From the NCBI RefSeq assembly GCF_003944715.1, contig NZ_RWIT01000003.1:1-64000 (forward strand): 64,000 bases of DNA. Reading direction: 5' to 3'. Source of the DNA: Hymenobacter rigui. GTDB lineage: Bacteria; Bacteroidota; Bacteroidia; Cytophagales; Hymenobacteraceae. The translations under genes were made by a program, and so were the position numbers. The notes beneath the pieces are model-generated. The model did not search any database, was not told the origin of the DNA, and was given only the letters and a program-made list of their open reading frames with translations. Every line of letters begins with the position of its first letter. Positions within the stretch are counted from its first letter, which is position 1. Shown here one piece after another: positions 33,765-43,147 of this stretch.

Positions 33765-35129
33765 CTAGCCTTTCACGGCTGCCGCGTAGTTGCGGTAGAA
33801 GTGTGGGATGGTTTCGATGCCTTTCAGGAAGTTGAACACGCCATAGTGCTCGTTGGGCGAGTGGATGGCGTCGGAATCCAGGCCGAAGCCGAGCAGCACG
33901 GTATCCAAGCCCAGCTCGCTCTTGAACATGGCCACGATGGGAATGGATCCTCCCCCGCGCGTGGGGATGGGGCGCTTGCCGAAGGTGGTTTCCATGGCAT
34001 CGGCCGCGGCTTTGTAGGCCACCGAGTCAGTGGGCGTTACTACTGGCTCGCCGCCATGGTGGGGTTTTACTACCACCGTTACGCCGCTGGGGGCAATGCT
34101 TTCGAAATGCTTCTGGAACAGGGCCGTAATTTCATCGGAGGTCTGGTGGGGCACCAGGCGCATCGAAATCTTGGCGTAGGCCTTGGAGGCAATAACCGTT
34201 TTGGCACCTTCGCCGGTGTAGCCGCCCCAGATGCCGTTCACGTCCAGGGTAGGCCGGATGCCGATGCGCTCCACGGTGGTGTAGCCCTTTTCGCCGTAGA
34301 TATCGGGCAGGCCGATGCTCTTTTTGAACTCGTCGTCGGAGTGGGGCACGCGGTTCAGCTCGGCGCGCTCCTCGTCGGTCAGCACGGCTACGTTGTTGTA
34401 GAACTCGGGGATGGTGATGTGGTTGTTCTCGTCGTGCAGCGAGGCAATCATCTTGCAGAGCACGTTGATGGGGTTAGCCACGGCACCACCGTAGAGGCCG
34501 GAGTGCAGGTCGCGGTTGGGGCCGGTTACCTCCACTTCGTGGTAGCTCAGGCCGCGCAGACCCACCTCAATGCTGGGCTCGTCGTTGGCCAGCATGCCGG
34601 TGTCGGAAATCAGGATAACGTCGGCTTTCAACTTCTCCTTGTTGGCGCGCACGAAGATGCCGAGGTTGTTGGAGCCGATTTCCTCCTCACCTTCAATCAT
34701 CACCTTGATGTTGCAGGGAAGGCCGCCCTCCTGGTTCATCACCTCCAGGGCTTTTACGTGCATGTACACCTGGCCTTTATCGTCGCAGGCGCCGCGGGCG
34801 TAAATCTTCTCGTCTTTGATAACGGGCTCAAACGGGGGCGAATCCCACAGCTCGTAGGGGTCGGCGGGCTGCACGTCGTAGTGGCCGTACACCAGCACGG
34901 TGGGCAGCGCGGGGTCAATGATTTTCTCGCCGTACACGATGGGGTTGCCGGCCGTGGGGCAGAGCTCCACGTTTTCCAGGCCTACTTCCAGGAAGCGGGC
35001 TTTCAGGTACTCGGCGGCCCGCAACACGTCGCCGTGAAACTTAGGGTCGGCGGAAACCGACGGAATACGGAGCCAGTCGATGAGTTCGGTGAGGAAACGC
35101 TGCTGGTTCTGCTCGAGGTAGGAAGCCAT
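33765..35129 (-). CDS. M20 family metallodipeptidase
   Basis: 454 residues starting MASYLEQNQQRFLTELIDWL. Zinc ligands are visible: His in VYGHYDVQPA (about residue 82), the bridging Asp in GACDDKGQ (about 115), the EE pair in IEGEEEIGS (about 148), Asp in ISDTGM and His in FGLDSDAIHSPNE near the C-terminus. The insertion with RDLHSGLYGG is the dimerisation/lid domain of CNDP-type dipeptidases, which hydrolyse dipeptides such as Cys-Gly. No signal peptide, so cytosolic. Confidence 0.92.
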   Translation of the reverse strand: MASYLEQNQQRFLTELIDWLRIPSVSADPKFHGDVLRAAEYLKARFLEVGLENVELCPTAGNPIVYGEKIIDPALPTVLVYGHYDVQPADPYELWDSPPFEPVIKDEKIYARGACDDKGQVYMHVKALEVMNQEGGLPCNIKVMIEGEEEIGSNNLGIFVRANKEKLKADVILISDTGMLANDEPSIEVGLRGLSYHEVEVTGPNRDLHSGLYGGAVANPINVLCKMIASLHDENNHITIPEFYNNVAVLTDEERAELNRVPHSDDEFKKSIGLPDIYGEKGYTTVERIGIRPTLDVNGIWGGYTGEGAKTVIASKAYAKISMRLVPHQTSDEITALFQKHFESIAPSGVTVVVKPHHGGEPVVTPTDSVAYKAAADAMETTFGKRPIPTRGGGSIPIVAMFKSELGLDTVLLGFGLDSDAIHSPNEHYGVFNFLKGIETIPHFYRNYAAAVKG

Positions 35130-35193
35130 GCGGGGTGGTTTAGGAGTTGGAAATGCGGGGGTAAAGGTAGAAAGGCGCGGCGGTAGAAGCAGC

Positions 35194-35682
35194 TTATTCC
35201 TTCGGAAGGTACTCGTGCACGATTTCCCAAGCGCGGGCTAAGCTGATGCCCTCCCGTTGCGCTACGGCCAGCGGATGGTCGGTAGGTTCCAACTCAATAC
35301 TGGGACGCTGCCCGTTTCCAATGAAGTGCGCTTTTGACTTCAGCAGAATGGTAGGTGAAAATGCGTTGACTTCGGTACAGAACCAGCCAAAAAACGGCCC
35401 TATATCGGTCGAGTCAGGTTGCTCACGATAAGCATGAAAATGCTCTGCTTTCTGACTCACCCACACGCCAAAGCCCAAGGTTTGCTCCTGCTCATGTACC
35501 GGAATTTCCAGCACTCCTCGAATGAAATAATGCTCATCATCCAGGATACACGTATCTGCCGTTAGCATAACCCGGCCCAGCCATTCCGACTCCGGTATGT
35601 CGTATATCATGTAGGGCATTACCGAACCAATGTCTGGTAATCCTTCGTGCGTTTCGCCGCAACAGGCGCATTGATAGCCCAT
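35194..35682 (-). CDS. DUF2199 domain protein
   Basis: 162 residues starting MGYQCACCGETHEGLPDIG; the CxxC near the N-terminus with GETHEGLP and the LGFGVWVSQKAEHF stretch are the hallmarks of DUF2199. The protein is cytosolic and of unknown function. Its start codon is 4 nt from the plsY stop, in the same direction, so it may be read from the plsY transcript. Confidence 0.85.
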   Translation of the reverse strand: MGYQCACCGETHEGLPDIGSVMPYMIYDIPESEWLGRVMLTADTCILDDEHYFIRGVLEIPVHEQEQTLGFGVWVSQKAEHFHAYREQPDSTDIGPFFGWFCTEVNAFSPTILLKSKAHFIGNGQRPSIELEPTDHPLAVAQREGISLARAWEIVHEYLPKE

Positions 35683-35686
35683 CCTC

Positions 35687-36328
35687 CTACTTCTTATCCC
35701 AAGGCATAGGAACCCGGCTTTCGGTGCCGGCGCGCAGGCGCTGGATGTTGGCGCGGTGAGTGTAGATGAGCAGCCCGGCTACCACGAAGCCAAACCACAC
35801 AAGCAGCTGGTTATCGGGGCGGAACAGGGGCAGCAGCTGCAGCAAAGCAAACACCACCCCGGCCGTCATGCTGCTCAGCGACACGTAGCGCGAGGCCAGC
35901 AGCACCGCAATAAACACCAGAATGCACACGCCCACGGTAGCCGGAGCAATGGCCAGCATCACGCCCAGAATGGTAGCCACGCCCTTGCCGCCCCGGAACC
36001 CGGCCCAGACGGGGTAAATGTGCCCCACCACCGCCAGCACCCCGCAGGCCAGCTGGTAGTACAGCAGCTGCGAGGGCAAAATAGCGCCTTGGTTCAGCAT
36101 CACCGTGGCCAGCGAGGTAGCTACCCAGCCCTTCAGCACATCCACGGCCATTACAAAGGAACCGGGCTTTTTGCCCAGCACCCGAAAGGTGTTGGTGGCC
36201 CCGGAGTTGCCGGAGCCATGCTCCCGAATATCCAGCCCGAAAAACGCCCGCCCCACCCACAGAGCCGTGGGGATGGAGCCAATGAGGTAAGCGGCCACCA
36301 GCAGGCCGAGCACTAAGGGGAGATTCAT
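35687..36328 (-). CDS. plsY: glycerol-3-phosphate acyltransferase PlsY
   Basis: 213 residues, five hydrophobic helices. Conserved loops GSIPTALWVGR, REHGSGNSGATNTFRVLG and FRGGKGVATILG define PlsY. It transfers the acyl group of acyl phosphate to glycerol 3-phosphate to make lysophosphatidic acid at the inner membrane, the first step of phospholipid synthesis. A TATCTTTG -7 box (36369-36362, minus) lies 34 nt upstream. Confidence 0.95.
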   Translation of the reverse strand: MNLPLVLGLLVAAYLIGSIPTALWVGRAFFGLDIREHGSGNSGATNTFRVLGKKPGSFVMAVDVLKGWVATSLATVMLNQGAILPSQLLYYQLACGVLAVVGHIYPVWAGFRGGKGVATILGVMLAIAPATVGVCILVFIAVLLASRYVSLSSMTAGVVFALLQLLPLFRPDNQLLVWFGFVVAGLLIYTHRANIQRLRAGTESRVPMPWDKK

Positions 36329-36361
36329 GCGGGAAGAGAGAGTAGCGGTTCAGTCGATGGG

Positions 36362-36369
36362 CAAAGATA
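36362..36369 (-). promoter_or_regulatory. -7 promoter box of plsY
   Basis: TATCTTTG on the minus strand, 33 nt before the plsY ATG; -33 TTG not evident. Confidence 0.4.
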
Positions 36370-36432
36370 CGGAGCCGGGGCGCGGGTGTTGGCAGGGAAT
36401 AGAGAGTACCAGACCGCAACGCTAAGCAGACC

Positions 36433-36588
36433 GTCATTCCGAGAGAAGGCGGGGCCGCAGCCGAGGAATCTCGCGTGCTGACGTTGCCAAACTATCTGTC
36501 ATACTGAGCGAAGTCGAAGCATCTCTACCACTTCGTTGGAGTTATACAACGTCAGCACACGAGATGCTTCGGCTCCGCTCAGCATAAC
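36433..36588. repeat. interspersed TCATnCTGAGCG repeats (three copies)
   Basis: Copies at 36433-36486 (+), 36498-36525 (+) and 36548-36588 (-), built on the scheme GTCAT..TGAGCG..GCCGAAGCATCTCGCGTGCTGACGTTG. The same sequence family forms the structure at 22379-22476. Together they occupy most of the 296-nt gap between plsY and the giant gene; nothing coding is seen there. Confidence 0.75.
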
Positions 36589-36626
36589 GACAACGCCCCG
36601 GCAGAGGCTGCCGGGGCGTTGTCGTT
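36586..36626 (-). terminator. terminator of the giant secreted-protein gene
   Basis: Perfect 19-nt arms (36586-36604 and 36608-36626) with a 3-nt AGG-side loop; the hairpin begins inside the stop codon (36625-36627). Confidence 0.85.
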
Positions 36627-39600
36627 ATTCGTCGCCGAAGGGGTCGTTGGGGTCCTTCTTCTTTTTCTTCTTGGCGTCTTTCTTGGGGTCTTCGGCGGGG
36701 GCATTGGCGGCGGGGGTTGCCGGGTCTACCACCTCATCCTTTTTCTTCTTCTTTTTGCCCGTATCCTCGGCCGGAGCTTCGGTGGGAGCCGCCTCTACGG
36801 CGTCTTTCTTTTTCTTCTTGCCGGTGTCCTCAACTGGCGTATCCACGGGGGCGGCTTCTACGGATTCGTCCTTTTTCTTCTTCTTTTTGCTGCTGGGCTC
36901 CTCTACCGGCGGCTCAGCCGAGGGGTCCGAATCCAGGGCTTCCTGTACGGGGTCTTTCTTCTTCTTTTTCTTCTTGTTGGCGTCCTGGTCGAAGTCGAAG
37001 TTGCCCGTGCTCTGGGGCTGGGTCACGTTGACTTTGCGCTTGCCGGTTTCCTTGAGGTAGTCCTTACGGAAGTGGTTGAGGAAGGACTGCACCTCCTGGT
37101 CGTCGCCGAGGTAGAAGCCGTACTGGGTGGCCGTGTTGTAGTCACCCTTGGCTTTCAGACCGATGATTTCGTCGAAGGAGCCGTGCTGGGCCTTGGCCAG
37201 CAGCACATTGTTGGAGTACTTGAGGTAGTACCACGTCTGGGGCTCGGCTTCCAGGTACAGCTCCACGGCGTCGCCGGTGCTTTCCTTCTTGATTTCGATG
37301 TAGCCGTCGATAAGGGCATTGATATCCTTCTTGCCCACGCTCACTAGGCCAATCTTGCCCACCGAGTACCAGGCTTTCAGCTTCTCATTCCAGCGCAGAT
37401 TTACCTGGCTCAGCACAATGGTGTGCAGGAACTTGGCCGATACCTTCTGCAGGGGCACGTAGCCGCCCTTGCGGGTGCTGTAGTCCTGCACGGTTTTGCT
37501 ACCCACAAACTCGCCCATTTTGTACAGCTGGGCCGGTGAGCCGTTCAGCGCTTCCGGCAGACCTTTGGCGTTGGTAGCCATATCCGTGCCCATAGCCTCC
37601 ACCGCCTTTTCGGGCAGCACAATATCGAAGGCCATGAAGGTATCCAGGTCGTAGAGGTTGCTGTCGGGCTTGGCGGTACCCAGGCCGGCGGCCGTGAGGG
37701 TGTAGTCCTTGTTGGAGTTGATGAGGTTGAGCTTGCCCCGGAAGTTCAGCTGGCCTGTGGAGTCCTGCAGCGTCATTACCGAGCCCTCGTACACGTCCGG
37801 GTCGTTGGGGTCGTGCTGGCTGATGGCGTAGGTTTTCCGGCGGATGTCGTAGGTCAGGTTGCCATCCACCTGGAACAGGTTCATATCCGTTACGCCCGGC
37901 TTGGGTGCCACAAACAGCGGGTACACCTTGCTGGTGCCGTCGGCCATAAACAGGCCCGTCAGCATGGGGGTGCCGTCCTCGGTTTTGGGGCTGTTGAGCT
38001 TGATGCGGATGGCTTTGGGGTCGATGGTATCCTGCACCGCAAACCACTCCGAGGCTGCCGCCGACTTCACGAAGTTCAGCTTGGCCTGCCCATCAAAGGT
38101 GAAGCCCTTCTTCTGGGAGTTCATGGTGATGCCGCCCCGGTACGCAATGCGCGGAGCCAGGTGAAATTTATCGGTAGCCAGCAGGCTGGCCACGGCAATG
38201 GTCGGCGGTGAAGGCGGGAAATCATACCCGTCACTGGCCGGGCCACGCTTCAGCAGGCCTTTACCCAGCGCCCCACCCTTCCGGCCCGCCGAGGCCATGG
38301 CCGTAGCGGCCGAATCGACGTGGAAGTTGGCAAACTTGATGGCGAAGGAGTCGGCGGAGGTTTTGTAGCTGTACAGGGCGTTGCCGCTGAAGGCCGTGCG
38401 CGACAACACCCGGATTTCACCTTTGTACAGCTTGTGGTACTTACGCAGAGTATCCATCACAATGCCGGCGTTCTGGAAGGCGCGCATCTCGGCGTTGGGC
38501 AGAATGTACACCTTGCTGGAATCGGGCATAATCCAGGCATCGGCCGAGGAAATGCGGGGTACGCCGGCCGCCACCAACCGGTAACGGCTCAGATCATACT
38601 GGCCGGTAGCCGCCTGGAACTTCAGGCCCCGCTGCTCGGGCTTGGTGCTGTAGAAGAACGAGCGGGATGAGTCGGCGCCGGCCGCTACGCGCAGCTGCAC
38701 CAGCTTCTTCTTGAAATCCCACTTGCCCCCCGACAGCGTGGTGCGGTACTGCGAGTACGGCAGCTCAATGCTGGATTTGGTATCGTCGAACTCCCGGGCA
38801 AACTCGGTATTGCCGTTTTTCAGATCGTAGGTAAAGTTTACGTTGTTAGCCGTGAGGGCCGGCTTGTTCACCTCCGCCGATTTGATGTTCAGCGTAGACT
38901 TGGTGCCGGTGTAGCGCGTGGGCTTGAAGGCAAACGTAGTAGAGCGGATAAACGACTGGGGGCCATCCATACGCCCGTCGCCAAACAGGCCGGTGGGCGT
39001 GTAGGTGAGGGTGCCTTTGAAGCCGTAGGTAGCGTCGTAGATCTTGAAGGCTTCGCCCTTATCCTGCGTGGTGAGGTACATGGAGTCCTGCTTCACGGCC
39101 CACTTCATCTGGTAGCCGGGCAGGAACGTCACCTTCGCAAACTCCGTCCCGTTGAGCGGCCCCGGCAGAATGGTAGCCGCTTTACCCACCGTCACCACCG
39201 AGTCTTTATAGAACACAAACTGGTCGCTCTGGAAGTCGCCGGTGAGGTACTTGATGTTGCCGATGCCCTGGAAGCCGTGGTTGTTCATGGCTACCTTATT
39301 GAACAGGCGGCCCTTGCCCCCATACAGCGGGAAACCAGCCTTGGGCACATCGTACACGAAGCCCAGGGAGCCATCATCCTGCATGCTGAGCTTGGTATCG
39401 AAGTTGGGCACAATGCCTCCGCTCACGAAAGTACCCTTGAAGCCCACGGCCGCCCGGTTCTTGTTATTCAGCGAGTCCAGCTTGAACGGCGGAATATCGA
39501 AGTACATGGTGGTATCGTAGGCACCGCCCAGCACTTCCGGCTTATCGAAGTACACGTACGCACCGGTGCTGGCATCAAACGACGGGTACGCGCCCAGCTT

Positions 39601-41928
39601 CTTCCGCCCCGACTTGTTGCTGGGATGGTTGATGTAGAGCTTACCAGCCGAGTTTTTCTTTTTGTTGGTCAGAGTCCAGTCCAGGTCCTTGCGGGCTTTC
39701 ATCACCGAGCCTTTGGAGCCCTTGCCCTTCACAATGATGGAGTCAATCTTCACCAGATCAATGAAGAAGCCGTCATAATCGAACTTGAACTCCTTGCCCT
39801 TGAACACGAAGGCTGAGGCCACTACCGTCCCGTTGAACAGCACACCCCGGTTTTTCTGAATGCGGATAATGCTGGAATCCGGCTTCACGAATACTGTCAC
39901 GGAGTCGTCGGAGAAGTTGAAGCGGTCCACGCCCCGCACAATCAGGTCGTTGGTGTTCAGGTCCAGCGTGGCGTTTTTACCGTTCGGGGCCAGGCTTTTG
40001 ATGGCAATGTGGTCGTAGTCCTTTTTGCCGCGCGAGGAGTTTACGTAGTGCAGCGCCTTGGGCAGCAGCACAATCTGGTCAGTAGCAGGGTACCAGCCCA
40101 CGTACCCGTCGCGGGCCAGGCCGGCCACCGCCGAGCGGACGTTGTCGGGCTTGAGCTTGCGGAAGGTGGCAATATCCTGCACCGTGAACAGGCGCTTGTT
40201 GCCGTTTTCCATGCTGTAGCCCACCACCATCTGCAACGGGTGCAGCTTGTTGATGGCCTTGATCTGCTGGTAGCGGGTGTTGGTGTAGAACTCCTTCGAC
40301 TCAAAATTGGCTGTCACCTGGTTTTTCGCCGTCAGGATGCTGAAGTCGATGTAGGGCGTGCGCACGGGCCAGGTCAGCAGCTCCGCGGTTACTTCCATCT
40401 GGTGGTAGGAGTCGTAGTAGGGCGTGGATTTATAGAGGCCATCCTCGCGGGCCAGCTGCAGAATCTGCTTGCCTTTGTTGTACTTCAGCTTCACACCAGG
40501 GTGCGTGAGCGAGTCCTGCTTATCCTGGAAGATGGATACCTGCGCGTGCTGGGCCGTGATGATGGAGTCGCCAAGCACATACGCCCGCGAGGAGGCTTTG
40601 AACTTCGGCTTGCCATCCACGTCCACAATAATGCGCGACATGGCCCCATCGAGGGAAGCCGACAGCGCCCGGTTACCGGTAAGCGAGAAGCCCCCGAAGT
40701 AGCGGATGTTCTCACCGATGTTCTTTACCCGGGCGTCGTTGGTGTTGGAGATAAAGCGCGGGTAGCCCGATTCCTTCACGCCCGGTTTGCGCTGCACGCT
40801 CTTGTAGGCGAACCAGCCTTTGATTGGCGCTTCCAGTACGGCCGGGTACGTGAGCGTTACCGGGTTGGCCACGAACTCCGCTTTCAGGATGTCGAAGTCG
40901 TAGCTATCCAGGACCACCGAGGCGGGGTTACCATTTACCTGCCAGGCAAACTCGCCGCCGTAGCCCACAAACCGGTTGCTGCTGCCCACCACGGCTCCGC
41001 TGGTTTTGCGGATATACACCGAATCGGAAGGCGACACCAGAAACAAATCCGCATCCTTCAGCAGAATAACCGGCCCACGGGTGGGCGGTGCCATGTATGA
41101 AGTATAGGAAGGCGTGGTGGTAGCATCCCAACCGGAGTCAGCGGGTTTAGCGGCCGCCGTACCCGCCGATTTTTTGGCGGGCGTACTCCAGCCGTCGTCG
41201 GTATTGCTCCAGGGGTCATCATCACCCCAGCCGCTGCTTTTCTTGGCGGGCTTGGCGGCTCCTTTGGTGTTCAGCGGCTTGGTAGTAACGGTAGGGGTAA
41301 CCGGCGCGGCCGGTACCGGGGCCGCCGGCGGAGCCATCGAGGGCATGTCCTGTACGTTATAGGCAAAGCTGAACGTACCGCCCACTACCTGCAATGAGCT
41401 ATAACGGGATCTGTGCAGAAACTTGGTATCCAGAAAGTTGGCCGCGCTGGCCAGAAACTTCTCGGCATCGGCGGGCTGCTCCTTTTCAAGGGTTTTGCCA
41501 GCCACGTCCAGGAACTCCGTCATCTGTTGGTCGGAGAAGTTCTGTACCAGGGCGCCGGCGGCAATGGCGGTGTAAAACTGCTCGAAGTGGGGCTTGGGCC
41601 GAAACTTGCGCCCCAGCATGTACTGGCTCAGGGCCACAATGTAGCGCTGCTGGGTGGCCGTGAGGCGGTTGCTGGCCCACACCTGCTGTAGCCGCGTACC
41701 GGCCGCTTTGGCCGCCGCGTTGTTGGTGGTAGCCATCATCGACTGCACATCCACCATAAACTGCTCGGGCTCCGAGCTAAGCTTACCCGCGAATTTGGGC
41801 AGAACCGGGGCCGCCGGAGCGGGCTCGCCTTTTTTAGCTGCCTGAGGCTTTTGCTGCGCCCAAGCCGGCGCACCAATGCCCAACCCCACTACCACGGCGC
41901 AAACCCATCTAAAAGCGAAATGCTTCAT
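36625..41928 (-). CDS. very large secreted protein of unknown function with lysine-run tail
   Basis: 1767 residues from ATG at 41928, with signal peptide ending APAWAQ (about residue 25). A helical N-terminal part (to about 180) is followed by a Pro/Ala- and Trp/Asp-rich linker (SSGWGDDDPWSNTDDGWS), then some 1350 residues of beta-rich sequence with repeated strands reminiscent of OstA/LptA-like stacks (for example DSIITAQHAQVSIFQD). The segment FRKLKPDNVRSAVAGLARDG looks like a small winged helix. The last 140 residues hold five runs of 5-7 lysines separated by acidic/Pro-rich spacers and end DPFGDE. No family assigned; presumably periplasmic or outer-membrane associated. Confidence 0.85.
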   Translation of the reverse strand: MKHFAFRWVCAVVVGLGIGAPAWAQQKPQAAKKGEPAPAAPVLPKFAGKLSSEPEQFMVDVQSMMATTNNAAAKAAGTRLQQVWASNRLTATQQRYIVALSQYMLGRKFRPKPHFEQFYTAIAAGALVQNFSDQQMTEFLDVAGKTLEKEQPADAEKFLASAANFLDTKFLHRSRYSSLQVVGGTFSFAYNVQDMPSMAPPAAPVPAAPVTPTVTTKPLNTKGAAKPAKKSSGWGDDDPWSNTDDGWSTPAKKSAGTAAAKPADSGWDATTTPSYTSYMAPPTRGPVILLKDADLFLVSPSDSVYIRKTSGAVVGSSNRFVGYGGEFAWQVNGNPASVVLDSYDFDILKAEFVANPVTLTYPAVLEAPIKGWFAYKSVQRKPGVKESGYPRFISNTNDARVKNIGENIRYFGGFSLTGNRALSASLDGAMSRIIVDVDGKPKFKASSRAYVLGDSIITAQHAQVSIFQDKQDSLTHPGVKLKYNKGKQILQLAREDGLYKSTPYYDSYHQMEVTAELLTWPVRTPYIDFSILTAKNQVTANFESKEFYTNTRYQQIKAINKLHPLQMVVGYSMENGNKRLFTVQDIATFRKLKPDNVRSAVAGLARDGYVGWYPATDQIVLLPKALHYVNSSRGKKDYDHIAIKSLAPNGKNATLDLNTNDLIVRGVDRFNFSDDSVTVFVKPDSSIIRIQKNRGVLFNGTVVASAFVFKGKEFKFDYDGFFIDLVKIDSIIVKGKGSKGSVMKARKDLDWTLTNKKKNSAGKLYINHPSNKSGRKKLGAYPSFDASTGAYVYFDKPEVLGGAYDTTMYFDIPPFKLDSLNNKNRAAVGFKGTFVSGGIVPNFDTKLSMQDDGSLGFVYDVPKAGFPLYGGKGRLFNKVAMNNHGFQGIGNIKYLTGDFQSDQFVFYKDSVVTVGKAATILPGPLNGTEFAKVTFLPGYQMKWAVKQDSMYLTTQDKGEAFKIYDATYGFKGTLTYTPTGLFGDGRMDGPQSFIRSTTFAFKPTRYTGTKSTLNIKSAEVNKPALTANNVNFTYDLKNGNTEFAREFDDTKSSIELPYSQYRTTLSGGKWDFKKKLVQLRVAAGADSSRSFFYSTKPEQRGLKFQAATGQYDLSRYRLVAAGVPRISSADAWIMPDSSKVYILPNAEMRAFQNAGIVMDTLRKYHKLYKGEIRVLSRTAFSGNALYSYKTSADSFAIKFANFHVDSAATAMASAGRKGGALGKGLLKRGPASDGYDFPPSPPTIAVASLLATDKFHLAPRIAYRGGITMNSQKKGFTFDGQAKLNFVKSAAASEWFAVQDTIDPKAIRIKLNSPKTEDGTPMLTGLFMADGTSKVYPLFVAPKPGVTDMNLFQVDGNLTYDIRRKTYAISQHDPNDPDVYEGSVMTLQDSTGQLNFRGKLNLINSNKDYTLTAAGLGTAKPDSNLYDLDTFMAFDIVLPEKAVEAMGTDMATNAKGLPEALNGSPAQLYKMGEFVGSKTVQDYSTRKGGYVPLQKVSAKFLHTIVLSQVNLRWNEKLKAWYSVGKIGLVSVGKKDINALIDGYIEIKKESTGDAVELYLEAEPQTWYYLKYSNNVLLAKAQHGSFDEIIGLKAKGDYNTATQYGFYLGDDQEVQSFLNHFRKDYLKETGKRKVNVTQPQSTGNFDFDQDANKKKKKKKDPVQEALDSDPSAEPPVEEPSSKKKKKKDESVEAAPVDTPVEDTGKKKKKDAVEAAPTEAPAEDTGKKKKKKDEVVDPATPAANAPAEDPKKDAKKKKKKDPNDPFGDE

Positions 41929-42069
41929 ATACCTATCCACAGAAACCTGATTACTCGCCTACAATTTCAGCAAAAGACAGCACTTTCCGGTGTCCTCTGT
42001 CCGCTGCCTACCCACAATCATACTCGGGCTTTTTTTCGTTCAATTCTGATTGTCAGCCCTTTTTCAGCA

Positions 42070-42113
42070 AAAACCCTACCGCTTGGTCCAGCTGGACCAA
42101 GCGGTAGGGTTTT
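42070..42113 (-). terminator. perfect 44-nt palindrome, terminator of prmA
   Basis: The whole 44 nt is self-complementary, AAAACCCTACCGC at one end and its complement at the other, 23 nt after the prmA stop on the minus strand. A/T-rich ends make it usable in both directions. Confidence 0.85.
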
Positions 42114-42136
42114 ATGGCGAAAGCCAGAAACGGGGC

Positions 42137-42973
42137 TTATGCGGGCTGACGGAACACGGCCGAAACCCAGTGATTCTGCACGCGGTGGCTCTCGTAGCGG
42201 AACCCTGCTTTTTCGGCGGCTTCCCGAATCAGGGGCAGGTCGTCCTCGTAGAAGCCGCTGAACAGGATAGGGCCGCCGGGCTTGAGGTACTGCGCATACG
42301 CACCCATATCCTCCAGCAGCACATTGCGGTTGATGTTGGCCAGGATGATATCGAAGGGCTCCTCCCCTTCCAGAGCAGTTACGTCGCCGAGGCGGGCCTC
42401 CACTTTGTCCTGCACGTTGTTTTCCAAGGCGTTGTCGGCGGCGTTTTCGGCGGTCCAGGGTTCCACGTCCACGGCCAGCACATAGCTAGCGCCCAGGTGC
42501 ACGGCCATAACGGCCAGAATTCCGGTGCCGCAGCCCATATCCAGCACCCGCTTGCCTTGGTGGTCAATGTCGAGCTGGTTGGTAATCATCAGGGCCGTGG
42601 TGTCGTGGTGGCCGGTGCCGAACGACATGCGGGGCATGATGACGATTTCGTATTCCAGATCGGGCCGGGCCTCGTGGAAGGGCGCGCGCACCGATACCTT
42701 ATCGGCAATGACCAAGGGCTGGAAGTTCTTTTCCCACTCGGCGTTCCAGTTCTGGCGGGTAATCACGCGGTGCGAAAACTCCAGCTCACCCAGGCCCTCG
42801 TAGCGGCTCATGATTTCGGCCACGTTATCAGCCGAAAACTGGTCCTCATCAATGTAGGCGCAGAATCCTTCGTCGTTGTCCTCGAAGGTGTTATAGCCCA
42901 CTTCGGCCAGCTCAGCTACCAGTATATCCGACAACTCGCGGGAAGCCTGCACACGCAGTTCAACGTAATCCAT
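42137..42973 (-). CDS. prmA: ribosomal protein L11 methyltransferase
   Basis: 278 residues from ATG at 42973 (MDYVELRVQ), the family start; a longer frame upstream is not conserved. The AdoMet-binding motif VLDMGCGTGILAVMA, the preceding MSFGTGHHDTTALM and the NPPY-like ANINRNVLL are diagnostic. PrmA trimethylates the N-terminus and lysines of ribosomal protein L11. Cytosolic. Confidence 0.94.
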   Translation of the reverse strand: MDYVELRVQASRELSDILVAELAEVGYNTFEDNDEGFCAYIDEDQFSADNVAEIMSRYEGLGELEFSHRVITRQNWNAEWEKNFQPLVIADKVSVRAPFHEARPDLEYEIVIMPRMSFGTGHHDTTALMITNQLDIDHQGKRVLDMGCGTGILAVMAVHLGASYVLAVDVEPWTAENAADNALENNVQDKVEARLGDVTALEGEEPFDIILANINRNVLLEDMGAYAQYLKPGGPILFSGFYEDDLPLIREAAEKAGFRYESHRVQNHWVSAVFRQPA

Positions 42974-43147
42974 CAGCAATTCAGTAAAAAAGGGAAATCG
43001 GGAAAACCGGCCGGACCGGGGCCGCAAAGGTCGGTCAAAAAACCATCTTCCTTGTGGTACCCGACAGATCACTGCCGGAGGAATCAAAATATTTTGATAT
43101 AAATATGTCTTTATTTGAGCCACCAAATCTTCTCTTTTTCCCCTCCT

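Noticed and set aside
33648-35186. 512-codon plus-strand frame opposite the M20 dipeptidase
   Set aside because: Antisense shadow of a clear enzyme gene in high-GC DNA; its protein has no fold-like pattern.
36619-37347. 242-codon plus-strand Phe/Leu-rich frame
   Set aside because: Direct consequence of the lysine-run tail on the other strand, giving Phe/Leu runs in antisense.
40009-41100. 363-codon plus-strand frame opposite the giant secreted protein
   Set aside because: Antisense frame with no signal peptide or family pattern, while the minus-strand gene is continuous.
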